Below, piece by piece: positions 39,041 to 48,620 of a DNA stretch of 64,000 nucleotides. Positions within the stretch are counted from its first letter, which is position 1; every line of letters starts with the position of its first letter. This DNA comes from Pseudomonas sp. Irchel 3E13 (GTDB taxonomy: Bacteria; Pseudomonadota; Gammaproteobacteria; Pseudomonadales; Pseudomonadaceae), in contig NZ_FYDX01000019.1 in the NCBI RefSeq assembly GCF_900187455.1, forward strand, positions 1 to 64,000. Reading direction: 5' to 3'. A model generated the notes under the pieces. The model searched no databases and was not told the DNA's origin. It worked only from the letters and a program-made list of their open reading frames with translations. The position numbers and the translations under genes were made by a program.

Positions 39041-40693
39041 TCAGAGCGGCCAGGCCGGCGTGGCCCGTTGCACCAGCGCGGCGACGTCCACGCCTCGCGG
39101 CAAGGTGCCGTAGACCCGCCCGCCAGCACTGAGGCGGCTGGCGATAAAGGCGTCGCTCACCGTGGCGTTGCCCGCCTCCAGCAGCAGCTTGGCCTGCAGG
39201 CCGACGGCGATTTCTTCGACCAGTTGCCGGGCGCGGTACTGGATATCGCCGGTGTCGGCGAACGCCGCCTTGAGGTTGCCGATATGCGCGGCCAGGCGCG
39301 GGTCGCCGTGGCCGTCGCCGAGTTCGGCGAACAGGCTGTCGAGAACACCCGGCTCTTTGGACAACGCCCGCAGCACGTCCAGGCACTGGACGTTGCCCGA
39401 GCCTTCCCAGGTCGAGTTCACCGGCGCCTCGCGGTACAGCCGCGGGAGAATGCTGTCTTCGACATAACCGGCACCGCCCATGCACTCGGCGGCCTCGTTG
39501 ATCATCGCCGGGGCGCGTTTGCAGATCCAATACTTGCCCACCGCCGTCACCAGCCGGGCGAAGCGGGCCTGGTGCGGATCGTCGAGATGGTCCAGGGCGT
39601 GGCCCATGCGCAGGCTCAGGGCCAGCGCCGCTTCGCTTTCCAGCGCGAGGTCCGCCAGCACGTTCTGCATCAGCGGCTGTTCCGCCAACAGGCGGCCGCT
39701 GACCTGACGGTGCGCGCAGTGATGGGCTGCCTGGGTCAGGGCCTGGCGCATCAACGCGCTGGAACCGACCATGCAGTCGAAGCGGGTCATCGCCACCATC
39801 TCGATGATGGTCGGCACGCCGCGGCCTTCCTCGCCGATCATCCAGGCCAGGGCGCCGCGGAACTCGACTTCGCTGGACGCGTTGGACCAGTTGCCGAGCT
39901 TGTTCTTCAGGCGCTGCACGTAGAACTCGTTGCGCTGGTCATCCGGGCGATGGCGCGGCAGCAGGAAGCAGCTCAGGCCCTTTTCGGTCTGCGCCAGGGT
40001 GAGGAAGGCGTCGCACATCGGTGCCGAACAGAACCACTTGTGGCCGACCAGCTCGTAGGCCTGGCCCGGCCCCGGCGAACCCACCGGGTAGGCCCGGGTG
40101 GTGTTGGCCCGCACGTCGGTGCCGCCCTGTTTCTCGGTCATCGCCATGCCAATGGTGACCCCGGCCTTGTGCCGGTCGCCGACATTGCGTGGGTCGTACT
40201 CGGTGGCCAGCACCTTGGGCAACCAGTAGTGCGCCAGTTCCGGCTGCAACTTCAGCGCCGGCACCGCGGCGAAGGTCATGGTCAGCGGACAGCCACTGCC
40301 GGCTTCGGCCTGGCTGTGCAGGTAGGTCATAGCGGCGCGGGCGACATGCGCGCCCTCCCGCGGGTCGGTCCAGGGCAGTGACGGCAGGCCGTGTTCGACG
40401 GCCGTGCGCATCAGTTCGTGATAGGCCGGATGAAACTCCACCAGGTCGATCCGGTGGCCGTAGCGGTCATGGCTGACGAATTGCGGTTTGTTCTGGTTGG
40501 CGAGAAAGCCCGCTGCCATCAGCGGCCCGCCGGCGAGGGCACCGTAGGCATCGATCCGCGACTCGGCCCAACCGGCCCCGAACCTGCGACTCCATTCCTG
40601 CAACGGCAGGTCGAGGCGGTAGAGGTTGGCGCCATCGAGGGACGGCGGCTGGTTGGTGACTTCGTGGGTTTCAGCGTACTGATGCAGGTTCAT
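39041..40693 (-). CDS. AidB-like acyl-CoA dehydrogenase family protein
   Basis: 550 residues from ATG 40693 (AGGAG five bases upstream); an upstream frame is rejected. ADC motifs include MAMTEKQGGTDVRANTT, YELVGHKWFCSAPM and the C-terminal CMGGAGYVEDSILPRLYREAPVNSTWEGSGNV. The N-terminal domain NQPPSLDGANLYRLD resembles AidB, which protects DNA during alkylation stress; a true acyl-CoA substrate is not established. Confidence 0.85.
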   Translation of the reverse strand: MNLHQYAETHEVTNQPPSLDGANLYRLDLPLQEWSRRFGAGWAESRIDAYGALAGGPLMAAGFLANQNKPQFVSHDRYGHRIDLVEFHPAYHELMRTAVEHGLPSLPWTDPREGAHVARAAMTYLHSQAEAGSGCPLTMTFAAVPALKLQPELAHYWLPKVLATEYDPRNVGDRHKAGVTIGMAMTEKQGGTDVRANTTRAYPVGSPGPGQAYELVGHKWFCSAPMCDAFLTLAQTEKGLSCFLLPRHRPDDQRNEFYVQRLKNKLGNWSNASSEVEFRGALAWMIGEEGRGVPTIIEMVAMTRFDCMVGSSALMRQALTQAAHHCAHRQVSGRLLAEQPLMQNVLADLALESEAALALSLRMGHALDHLDDPHQARFARLVTAVGKYWICKRAPAMINEAAECMGGAGYVEDSILPRLYREAPVNSTWEGSGNVQCLDVLRALSKEPGVLDSLFAELGDGHGDPRLAAHIGNLKAAFADTGDIQYRARQLVEEIAVGLQAKLLLEAGNATVSDAFIASRLSAGGRVYGTLPRGVDVAALVQRATPAWPL

Positions 40694-40776
40694 GCGGGCT
40701 CCTGATCGATAGGACGTGTCTGAAAAAGCCAGTGAATCACGCCCTACGCCAGGGTCAAAGTGACATAAACGCCACA

Positions 40777-42762
40777 CTAGCCGCGATATGACACCTGCCC
40801 GTGGGCGTCGACCTGCGGCGCTACCAAGGTCACCGCTACATCGAGTTCGAAGCGGCTGCCCTCGCCCGGCACCGAGCTGTGCTGCAATCGGGCATCGATC
40901 AGCCCGGCCAGCTTCCGGCAGATCGCCAGGCCAATACCGAGCCCGCCGTATTCACGGCTCATCGAGCCATCGACCTGGAAGAAACGCTGGTACAGCAGGG
41001 TCTCGTCCAGCGCGGCGAAGCCAATGCCGCTGTCGCGCACGACGAAACTCAAATGCAGCGACTGCCCCTGCGCCCGGCCACCCCGCACCCGCAGGCTGAC
41101 GCCGCCGCGGTGGGTGAATTTGAGGGCGTTGTCGAGCAGGTGACCAAGGCACAGGGCCAGCTTGTGCCGGTCGCCGACGATCCGGTCCGGCAGTTCTTCC
41201 GCCGCGTCCAGGTTCAGCAGCAGACCCTTGTCCAGAGCTGTCGGGTGGAACCGCCCGCGCAATTCATGCAGCAGGCCACGCAGGCTGAACGGCTCGTTGC
41301 GCGCGGCCAGCCGGCCGGCCTGCAGTTCAGTGAGGACGAGGATGTCATCGACCATGCGCATCATGTTCTGCGCAGCAACACTGGCGGTGTGCTGGTAGTG
41401 GCCCAGCTCGGCTTCCAGCGGCAGCGTCTGCATCAGTTCCAGCGAGCCGATCACGCCGTTCATCGGAGTGCGCAGTTCGTGGGTCACGGTGGCGAGGAAT
41501 TGATCCTTGAGGCGGTTGCTGTGGGCCAGTTGCTGGTTCATTTGCTCCAGCGCATGACCGGCTTCGCGCAGGGTTCGTGCCTGTTCATCGCGCATGCCGT
41601 TGATCCGGTCGGCCAGGGCCAGCGACAGCAGGCCAACCTCCAGCGCCGCGCCGATCTGGCTGGCGTACATGGTGAGGAAGACGTTGGGCAGGTAGCCGAG
41701 CACCATCAGCGTGTTGACCAGGCCACCGAGCAGAAACGCCGACCAGGCGATGATGAAGTAGCGCGCTACCCGCATGCCTCGCCGCCAGGCGAACAGGCCG
41801 GCGGCAAAGATGCACAGGGTGAAGGCCAGCGCCAGCGCGGTGGCCAGGCGCAAAGCGAGGCCGTAGCTGGACGCCAGCGACATCAACATCACCAGCGCCG
41901 AGCAGGCCACCAGCACTTGCAACAGGCGGTCGAAGGTCCGGCTGTGGCGGGCCATCTGCAGGAAACTGCGGGCGAACTGGCAACCGAACAGGCCGGCAGC
42001 GCCGATGAACAGCGGCGTCGCGGCATTCGCCCACCACGGGCTGTCCGGCCAGAAATAGGCCACCGCCGCACCGTTGACGGACAACTGATAGAGACCGAAC
42101 GAGGCGATATAAAGGATGTACCAGAGGTAACTGGTGTCGCGCACGCTGACATAGATGAACAGGTTGTAGACCAGCATCCCCAGCAGCACGCCGTAGATCA
42201 GCCCGAGCACATAGATCTTCGCCGGCAGGGCTTCCAGATAGGCCTGGCCAGACCACAGCGTCAGCGGCGCCTGCACCGAGCCTTCGCTTTGCAGGCGCAG
42301 GTAGACGGTCAGCGACTGGTCCGGCTGCAAGGGCAGTTCAAACAGGTAGTTGTTCTGGGCGATCTGCCGGCTGGCATACGGCAGCGCATCGCCGGTGCGC
42401 TGGACCAGGCGGTAACTGCCGCCTGCGTCCGGCAGATACAGCTCAAGGTGATCCAGCGGCGGGTAGGCGAGCTCGAGCAGCCAGGTGCGCGGCGCGGCCT
42501 GGGGCATGGCGTTGTAGTGGAGGTCGATTTTCAGCCAGAACGCGGACTTGGAATAACCGGCGTTGAGCACATCAGCCTGGTGCGGCTGGAAGTGGGTGGC
42601 AAAGGATGGCGCACTGACCTGGGCGATGGAGGCACTGCCGTCGTGGTCTTCGAACACCTGCATGACGCGGCCCAGGGGCAGGTTTCGGGTCGAGTCGTCG
42701 AACTCCACCGCATCGGCCAGCAACGGAAGCCAGCCCAACAGAACGATCAGCAAATAGCGCAT
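40777..42762 (-). CDS. ladS: LadS-like sensor histidine kinase without a receiver domain
   Basis: 661 residues from ATG 42762 (MRYLLIVLLGWLPLLADA, a signal peptide). Order: periplasmic 7TMR-DISM extracellular domain (about 25-165), seven transmembrane helices (about 185-390), HisKA with ATVTHELRTPMNGVIGS, and HATPase with NALKFTHRGG, GIGFA and GLGIGLAICRKLAG. The protein ends at DAHGQVSYRG right after the ATPase domain. P. aeruginosa LadS, at the same locus beside thiD, is a longer hybrid with a receiver. LadS feeds the GacS/GacA-Rsm pathway controlling biofilm and virulence traits. Confidence 0.82.
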   Translation of the reverse strand: MRYLLIVLLGWLPLLADAVEFDDSTRNLPLGRVMQVFEDHDGSASIAQVSAPSFATHFQPHQADVLNAGYSKSAFWLKIDLHYNAMPQAAPRTWLLELAYPPLDHLELYLPDAGGSYRLVQRTGDALPYASRQIAQNNYLFELPLQPDQSLTVYLRLQSEGSVQAPLTLWSGQAYLEALPAKIYVLGLIYGVLLGMLVYNLFIYVSVRDTSYLWYILYIASFGLYQLSVNGAAVAYFWPDSPWWANAATPLFIGAAGLFGCQFARSFLQMARHSRTFDRLLQVLVACSALVMLMSLASSYGLALRLATALALAFTLCIFAAGLFAWRRGMRVARYFIIAWSAFLLGGLVNTLMVLGYLPNVFLTMYASQIGAALEVGLLSLALADRINGMRDEQARTLREAGHALEQMNQQLAHSNRLKDQFLATVTHELRTPMNGVIGSLELMQTLPLEAELGHYQHTASVAAQNMMRMVDDILVLTELQAGRLAARNEPFSLRGLLHELRGRFHPTALDKGLLLNLDAAEELPDRIVGDRHKLALCLGHLLDNALKFTHRGGVSLRVRGGRAQGQSLHLSFVVRDSGIGFAALDETLLYQRFFQVDGSMSREYGGLGIGLAICRKLAGLIDARLQHSSVPGEGSRFELDVAVTLVAPQVDAHGQVSYRG

Positions 42763-43022
42763 ACAGCCCCAGCGTGGCCTGCACGGTCGCGTCGCGATGC
42801 CTCCTGTCCGTTTGAGACGACGAAATCCGGCAGTGCCTGATGTCAATTTCGAAGCGCGCAAGTATAGCCGCTCGGCGCTGCCAGCAACCACGGCGAATTT
42901 CAAACCAGCCGCTCTGACACGGCCTCTACAGCCATAAAACAAAATATTTCTGACCGCTCGATCAAAAAACTCGCGCGCGGCGGCAAACCCGCTAAAAGAG
43001 TTTGGTGGTAAGCTCGCGCACC

Positions 43023-43820
43023 ATGAATATCTACAGCTCCCGCCCCGTTGTCCTCTGTCTCTCCGGCCACGACCCCAGTGGCGGCGCCGGCTTGCAGGCA
43101 GATATCGAAGCCCTGATCGCGCAAGGCTGTCACGCCGCTCCGGCCGTGACCGCACTGACCGTGCAGGATACCGTCAATGTCCAGGACTTTCGCGTGCTCG
43201 ACCGCGAGTGGGTACTGGCCCAGGCCAACATCGTCCTGGCTGATTCCGAGGTCGCCGCGGTCAAGCTCGGCATGCTCGGGTCGCTGGAGATGGTCGAAAC
43301 CGTGGTCGGACTGCTCAGCGCGCATCCGCACCTGCCGGTGGTCTGCGATCCGGTGCTGCGCGCCGGTGGCGGCGGTCGGCTGGGCAAGGACGAAGTTGGC
43401 TACGCGATCCGCGAACGCCTGCTGCCGCTGGCAACCATCGCCACGCCGAACCTGCCCGAAGCGCGCATCCTCGCCGAACTGCCCGAGGGCACGGCCGACG
43501 AATGCGCGGAAAAACTCCTGCCGTTCGTCAAGCACCTACTGATCACCGGCGGCCACGGCGAAGAAACCGAAATCCACAACCGTCTTTACAGCCGCGGCGG
43601 CGAGCAATCCACCTGGACCTGCCAGCGCCTGCCCGGCAGCTACCACGGTTCCGGCTGCACACTGGCCAGCGCCCTCGCCGGCCGTCTGGCCCTTGGCGAG
43701 CAACTGCCGAGCGCGGTGCGCTCGGCGCTGGATTACACCTGGCGGACCCTGCGCGACGCCGAACAACTGGGCAAGGGCCAGTTCGTGCCCCGCCGCCTGC
43801 CCCTGGATTTCTGCTCCTGA
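43023..43820 (+). CDS. thiD: Hydroxymethylpyrimidine (phosphate) kinase
   Basis: 265 residues from ATG 43023. The ribokinase-like fold shows GHDPSGGAGLQADIEAL at the N-terminus, CDPVLRAGGGGRL and the anion-hole GSYHGSGCTLASALAGRLA. It phosphorylates HMP twice in thiamine synthesis. It is first in a thiD-thiE-hemL run and divergent from ladS across 260 bases. I see no TPP riboswitch in that gap. Confidence 0.92.
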   Translation: MNIYSSRPVVLCLSGHDPSGGAGLQADIEALIAQGCHAAPAVTALTVQDTVNVQDFRVLDREWVLAQANIVLADSEVAAVKLGMLGSLEMVETVVGLLSAHPHLPVVCDPVLRAGGGGRLGKDEVGYAIRERLLPLATIATPNLPEARILAELPEGTADECAEKLLPFVKHLLITGGHGEETEIHNRLYSRGGEQSTWTCQRLPGSYHGSGCTLASALAGRLALGEQLPSAVRSALDYTWRTLRDAEQLGKGQFVPRRLPLDFCS

Positions 43821-43848
43821 AACACTGAATTGCTGTGAGGCGCCTGTA

Positions 43849-44475
43849 ATGAAGCTACGCGGTTTGTATGCCATCACCGACAGCCAGTTGCTGGCCGGCC
43901 GGTTTCTGCCTTACGTCGAGGCCGCGCTGGAAGGCGGGGTGACCTTGCTGCAATACCGCGACAAGAGCGAAAACCAGGCGCAACGCCTGCGCGAGGCCGA
44001 AGCCCTGCGCGACCTCTGCGAGCGCTACAAGACCCGCCTGATCATCAACGACGACGCTGAACTGGCCGCGCGCCTGGGCGTCGGCGTGCACCTGGGGCAG
44101 ACCGACGGCCCGCTGACCCCGGCGCGGACCCTGCTCGGGCGCCAGGCAATCATCGGTTCCACTTGCCATGCCCAGCTTGATCTGGCCGAACAGGCCGCCC
44201 GCGAAGGCGCCAGCTATGTCGCCTTCGGCCGCTTCTTCAATTCGGTGACCAAGCCCGGCGCGCCGGCGGCCAACGTCGAGTTGCTGGAGCAGGCCCGCAC
44301 GCGGATCAAACTGCCGATCGCAGTCATCGGCGGCATCACCCTGGAGAACGCTCCACCGCTGGTCGAGCACGGCGCCGACCTGCTGGCGGTGATCCACGGC
44401 CTGTTCGGTGCCGACAGCGCGCAGGAAGTCACCCGCCGCGCCCGTGCCTTCAACGCCCTCTTTACCCGTATCTGA
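43849..44475 (+). CDS. thiE: Thiamine-phosphate synthase
   Basis: 208 residues from ATG 43849 (MKLRGLYAITDSQLL). TIM-barrel motifs: VTLLQYRDKS, RLIINDDAELAARLGVGVHLGQTD, STCHAQLDLAEQA, YVAFGRFFNSVTK and AVIGGITLEN. It couples HMP-PP and thiazole phosphate. It begins 28 bases after thiD. Confidence 0.93.
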   Translation: MKLRGLYAITDSQLLAGRFLPYVEAALEGGVTLLQYRDKSENQAQRLREAEALRDLCERYKTRLIINDDAELAARLGVGVHLGQTDGPLTPARTLLGRQAIIGSTCHAQLDLAEQAAREGASYVAFGRFFNSVTKPGAPAANVELLEQARTRIKLPIAVIGGITLENAPPLVEHGADLLAVIHGLFGADSAQEVTRRARAFNALFTRI

Positions 44476-44491
44476 TTTGCGAGAGACCACC

Positions 44492-45775
44492 ATGTCCCGT
44501 TCCGAAATCCTGTTCGCCAACGCCCAGAAACACATCCCCGGCGGCGTCAACTCGCCGGTCCGTGCCTTCCGCAGCGTCGGCGGCACCCCGCTGTTCTTCA
44601 AACACGCCGAAGGCGCCTACGTCACCGACGAAGACGACAAGCGTTATGTCGATTACGTCGGCTCGTGGGGCCCGATGATCCTCGGCCACAGCCACCCGGA
44701 CGTGCTGGCATCCGTGCGCAAGCAACTGGAGCACGGCCTGTCCTACGGCGCTCCGACCGCGATGGAAACCGAGATGGCCGACCTGGTCTGCTCGCTGGTG
44801 CCGTCGATGGAAATGGTGCGCATGGTCAGCTCCGGCACCGAGGCGACCATGAGCGCCATCCGCCTGGCCCGTGGCTTCACCGGTCGCGACAGCATCATCA
44901 AGTTCGAAGGCTGCTACCACGGTCACTCCGACAGCCTGCTGGTGAAAGCCGGCTCCGGCCTGCTGACCCAGGGCGTGCCAAGCTCGGCCGGTGTGCCGGC
45001 GGACTTCGCCAAACACACCCTGACCCTGCCGTTCAACGACATCGACGCGGTCGCGAAAATGCTGGCCGAAGTGGGCCAGGACGTGGCCTGCATCATCGTC
45101 GAGCCGGTGGCCGGCAACATGAACTGCGTGCCGCCGGCGCCGGGTTTCCTCGAAGGCCTGCGCAGCCTGTGCGACCAGCACGGCGTGGTGCTGATCTTCG
45201 ACGAAGTGATGACCGGTTTCCGTGTCGCCCTCGGCGGCGCCCAGGCGCACTACGGCGTGACTCCGGACCTGTCGACCTTCGGCAAGATCGTCGGCGGCGG
45301 CATGCCGGTCGGCTGCTTCGGTGGCAAGCGCCACATCATGGAACAGATCGCCCCGCTGGGCCCGGTCTACCAGGCCGGCACCCTGTCCGGTAACCCGCTG
45401 GCCATGGCCGCCGGTCTGACCACCCTGAAGCTGATCAGCCGTCCGGGCTTCCACGACGAGCTGAGCGCCTTCACCAGCCGCCTGCTGGACGGCCTGCAAC
45501 AACGCGCCGACGCGGCGGGCGTACCGTTCGTCACCACCCAGGCGGGCGGCATGTTCGGCCTGTACTTCACCGGGGCCGACGATATCGTCACCTTCGAAGA
45601 CGTGATGGGCAGCGACACCGATCGCTTCAAGCGCTTCTTCCACCTGATGCTGGAAGGCAGCGTGTACCTGGCTCCAAGCGCGTTCGAAGCGGGCTTCACC
45701 TCGATCGCCCATGGCGAAACCGAGCTGAAGATCACCCTCGATGCCGCCGAGCGGGCCTTCGCCAGCCTGAAGTAA
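44492..45775 (+). CDS. hemL: Glutamate-1-semialdehyde 2,1-aminomutase
   Basis: 427 residues from ATG 44492. PLP enzyme with NAQKHIPGGVNSPVRAF at the N-terminus, MVSSGTEATMSAIRLARGFTGR, LIFDEVMTGFRVALGGAQ and the PLP lysine in STFGKIVGGGMPVG. It makes 5-aminolevulinate for haem. It is 16 bases after thiE and followed by a strong terminator. Confidence 0.95.
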   Translation: MSRSEILFANAQKHIPGGVNSPVRAFRSVGGTPLFFKHAEGAYVTDEDDKRYVDYVGSWGPMILGHSHPDVLASVRKQLEHGLSYGAPTAMETEMADLVCSLVPSMEMVRMVSSGTEATMSAIRLARGFTGRDSIIKFEGCYHGHSDSLLVKAGSGLLTQGVPSSAGVPADFAKHTLTLPFNDIDAVAKMLAEVGQDVACIIVEPVAGNMNCVPPAPGFLEGLRSLCDQHGVVLIFDEVMTGFRVALGGAQAHYGVTPDLSTFGKIVGGGMPVGCFGGKRHIMEQIAPLGPVYQAGTLSGNPLAMAAGLTTLKLISRPGFHDELSAFTSRLLDGLQQRADAAGVPFVTTQAGGMFGLYFTGADDIVTFEDVMGSDTDRFKRFFHLMLEGSVYLAPSAFEAGFTSIAHGETELKITLDAAERAFASLK

Positions 45776-45794
45776 ACAGCGGGCAAACATAACG

Positions 45795-45845
45795 GGGGCG
45801 AAAGTCTTGAAGCCAATAGCTTGTAAGACTTTCGCCCCTGTTTAT
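45795..45845 (+). terminator. Rho-independent terminator after hemL
   Basis: GGGGCGAAAGTCTT pairs perfectly with AAGACTTTCGCCCC around a 16-base loop, followed by TGTTTATT. Confidence 0.8.
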
Positions 45846-45989
45846 TAAGAATTAACCAAAGGCGTGGCAGTTAATTCCGTCTCATTAACAGAAATTCTGG
45901 TAAAGACTTTGTAAGGTTGGCGCTGCTTATCCCATAATGTGCCACCAGACACACTTTGGCCGCAGCTTTGCAGAGGTAAGTCGATCACC

Positions 45990-46538
45990 ATGAACCGCGC
46001 CGGCCGCGCCCTCGTCCTGGGCTGCCTGTTGCTACTTCAGCCCCTGCTGGCCATGGCAGGCGGTAACTCGTTGCTGATCCCCACCACGGGCCGCTGCACC
46101 CTCAACACGTCCCCAGAAGAACTCGCCGACGCCGTGACTCGCTGCAAGCAGTCCGCGCAATCCGGCGATGCCCAGGCGCAATACGAACTGGGTGAGTTCT
46201 ATCACGATGGCAAGAACACTCCGCGCGACCTCAATCAGGCCCTGAATTATTTCGAGCAGGCTTCGCTGCAAGGCCACGCCGACGCGCAACTGCAACTGGG
46301 CACGATGTTCTTCCGCGGCGAAGGCGTCCCCGCCAACAACGTCCAGGCGTATATCGTGCTGAAGATGGCGGCGGTCAACGGCGCCGAGGATGCGCTGGAC
46401 CTGGCCGACCAGGTGGCGGCGCAGATGCAGCGTGATGAACTGGAAGTCGCTACCCAGGTGCTCGGGCAGATTTTCCGCAAGTATTTGCTGGAGCTGCAGA
46501 CCGTCGACGGTCGCACCCCCTTCTCGCCACTGCCCTGA
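45990..46538 (+). CDS. SEL1/TPR-repeat exported protein
   Basis: 182 residues from ATG 45990 with a signal peptide (RALVLGCLLLLQPLLAMAGG). At least two Sel1-like repeats: SGDAQAQYELGEFYHDGKNTP and GHADAQLQLGTMFFRGEGVP. It is probably a periplasmic adaptor for protein contacts. The position matches P. aeruginosa PA3978. It is convergent with the DUF1820 gene. Confidence 0.8.
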   Translation: MNRAGRALVLGCLLLLQPLLAMAGGNSLLIPTTGRCTLNTSPEELADAVTRCKQSAQSGDAQAQYELGEFYHDGKNTPRDLNQALNYFEQASLQGHADAQLQLGTMFFRGEGVPANNVQAYIVLKMAAVNGAEDALDLADQVAAQMQRDELEVATQVLGQIFRKYLLELQTVDGRTPFSPLP

Positions 46539-46558
46539 TCCGGGCTTATTTCTCCGGC

Positions 46559-46885
46559 TTACTTATCCGAGATAGGCATCGGGAACGGCATCACATTGCT
46601 GACGCCCTTGGCCTCACTGATCTTCGGCGTACCCAGGCGCTCGACTTCATCGATTCGCACGATCGAATGCATCGGCACAAAGCTGCGGGTGACACCTTCG
46701 AACTGCGCCTTGAGCTTCTCTTCGCTGGGATCGACCACCACCTGGGTGCGCTCGCCGAACACGAATTCCTCTATTTCGAGAAAGCCCCACAGATCACTCT
46801 GGTAGATCTGCTTGGCATACATCTCGAATACCTGACCCTGATTGAGAAAGATCACTTTGTAGATGGGGGCTTCACGCTTGGTCAT
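46559..46885 (-). CDS. DUF1820 protein
   Basis: 108 residues. MTKREAPIYKVIFLNQGQVFEMYAKQIYQSDLWGFLEIEEFVFGE fits the DUF1820 family, a compact beta-rich domain. There is no catalytic motif; function is unknown. It is conserved at this place in Pseudomonas. Confidence 0.85.
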   Translation of the reverse strand: MTKREAPIYKVIFLNQGQVFEMYAKQIYQSDLWGFLEIEEFVFGERTQVVVDPSEEKLKAQFEGVTRSFVPMHSIVRIDEVERLGTPKISEAKGVSNVMPFPMPISDK

Positions 46886-47129
46886 TTTCGGCAGGCAAGA
46901 TCGGAATCAAAGAGGGCGCGAACTATAGCACAGGCCCTTGGGACCACTGGCGTGGGAACAGTCCGCCACCGGTCCTGCACTGTGCACCCGTTGGGTCACC
47001 CGATGATCGCGCACGGTGGCGGGGCCGGACAAACCCGCCACCCATTGATCGTTTCAGCGCTTTCGCAGGCACGCGGCTGGGGTTATCCTTCACCACATAT
47101 TTCTTGCCCAAGGGCGGCTTAAAACAACC
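46886..47129. other. Gene-free gap upstream of phoH with a long inverted repeat
   Basis: A 244-base gap between the divergent DUF1820 and phoH genes. CCGCCACCG (46963-46971) and CGGTGGCGG (47014-47022) could enclose a 42-base loop holding GGGTCACCC. No miaB remnant is visible, although from memory that gene lies just upstream of phoH in P. aeruginosa. Confidence 0.4.
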
Positions 47130-48128
47130 TTGAACGCACCCATCGAACCCCATCGTTTCATCCTCGAGCCCTTCGAAGCTCACCGTTTCGCCAACCTGTG
47201 CGGCCAGTTCGACGAGCACCTGCGCCTGATCGAACAACGCCTGGCCATCGAAATCCGCAATCGCGGCAACCAGTTCGAATTGATTGGCGAGCCCAAGGTC
47301 ACCTCCTCCGCCGAGCAACTGCTGCGCCGTCTCTATCGCGAGACCAAGGCCACTGAACTGTCGCCGGAAATGGTCCATCTGTACCTCCAGGAATCCACGG
47401 TTGAAGCGCTGGAAAACCCGGCCATCAACGAAGTCAGCGTCTCGCTGCGCACGCGCAAGGGCACCATCCGTCCGCGCGGGCTGAACCAGCAACGCTACGT
47501 CAAGGAAATCCTCGGCAACGACATCAACTTCGGCATCGGCCCGGCCGGTACCGGCAAGACCTACCTCGCGGTAGCCTGCGCCGTGGACGCGCTCGAGCGC
47601 GAACAGGTGCGACGCATCCTGCTGGTGCGCCCGGCGGTAGAGGCGGGTGAAAAACTCGGCTTCCTGCCCGGCGACCTGGCCCAGAAGATCGATCCGTACC
47701 TGCGCCCGCTGTACGACGCCCTGTATGAAATGTTCGGCTTCGAGCACGTGACCAAGCTCATCGAGCGCCAGGTCATCGAAATCGCCCCGCTGGCCTACAT
47801 GCGTGGCCGCACGCTGAACAACAGCTTCATCATTCTCGACGAGAGCCAGAACACCACCGTCGAGCAGATGAAGATGTTCCTGACCCGCATCGGCTTCGGC
47901 TCCACCGCCGTGATCACCGGTGACATCACCCAGGTCGACCTGCCGCGTGGCACCAAGTCGGGCCTGGCCCATGTCATCGAGGTGCTCAAAGGCGTGCCGG
48001 GCATCACCTTCACCCATTTCCAGCCCAAGGACGTGGTGCGCCATCCACTGGTGCAACGCATCGTCGAAGCCTACGAGCGCTTCGAAGACCAGCAGGCCAA
48101 GGCTGAAGGCAAACCGCGCAATGCTTGA
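47130..48128 (+). CDS. ybeZ: PhoH-family ATPase (YbeZ)
   Basis: 332 residues from a TTG start (MNAPIEPHRFILEPFE). The N-terminal KH-like part is followed by Walker A GPAGTGKTYLA (about 138-148) and Walker B FIILDESQNTTVEQM. It works with YbeY in rRNA maturation and ribosome quality control. It overlaps ybeY by 8 bases and starts the ybeZ-ybeY-corC-lnt operon, which is heat-shock controlled in E. coli; no sigma-32 box was found here. Confidence 0.9.
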   Translation: MNAPIEPHRFILEPFEAHRFANLCGQFDEHLRLIEQRLAIEIRNRGNQFELIGEPKVTSSAEQLLRRLYRETKATELSPEMVHLYLQESTVEALENPAINEVSVSLRTRKGTIRPRGLNQQRYVKEILGNDINFGIGPAGTGKTYLAVACAVDALEREQVRRILLVRPAVEAGEKLGFLPGDLAQKIDPYLRPLYDALYEMFGFEHVTKLIERQVIEIAPLAYMRGRTLNNSFIILDESQNTTVEQMKMFLTRIGFGSTAVITGDITQVDLPRGTKSGLAHVIEVLKGVPGITFTHFQPKDVVRHPLVQRIVEAYERFEDQQAKAEGKPRNA

Positions 48129-48615
48129 ACTGGACCTGCAACGGGCGACCGAAGCGGCCGCCCCCGATGACGCCCTGTTCCGCCGCTGGTGCGAACTGGC
48201 CTTGCGCCAGCGCACTGCCGACTCGGAAATGACCATCCGTCTGGTGGACGAAGCTGAAGCCCGCGAACTGAATCACACGTACAGGCACAAGGACTACGCC
48301 ACCAACGTACTGTCCTTCCCCGCCGACGTCCCCGACGACATGCTCGATATTCCGCTGCTGGGCGATCTGGTGATCTGCGTGGCAGTGGTCGAGCGTGAAG
48401 CCGCCGAGCAACGAAAGTCCCTTGAAGCCCACTGGGCGCACCTGGTCATCCATGGTTGCCTGCACCTGTTGGGCTACGACCACATCGATGACGATGAGGC
48501 CGAGGAAATGGAAGCACTGGAACGAACGTTGCTAGCAGAACTGGGTCATCCGGACCCTTATGCCGACGACGAAGACGACACACCTCACACCGATATCTGC
48601 AAGGACCACGAGTAA
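48121..48615 (+). CDS. ybeY: Endoribonuclease YbeY
   Basis: 164 residues from ATG 48121, overlapping the ybeZ stop. The zinc-binding motif HGCLHLLGYDH is intact, as is LNHTYRHKDYATNVLSFP. The acidic tail (ADDEDDTPHTD) is usual. It is needed for 16S rRNA 3'-end maturation. Confidence 0.93.
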   Translation: MLELDLQRATEAAAPDDALFRRWCELALRQRTADSEMTIRLVDEAEARELNHTYRHKDYATNVLSFPADVPDDMLDIPLLGDLVICVAVVEREAAEQRKSLEAHWAHLVIHGCLHLLGYDHIDDDEAEEMEALERTLLAELGHPDPYADDEDDTPHTDICKDHE

Positions 48616-48620
48616 CCGCC

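Noticed and set aside
42763..43022. TPP riboswitch before thiD
   Set aside because: The conserved CUGAGA and ACCUGA elements of the THI box are not found in the gap.
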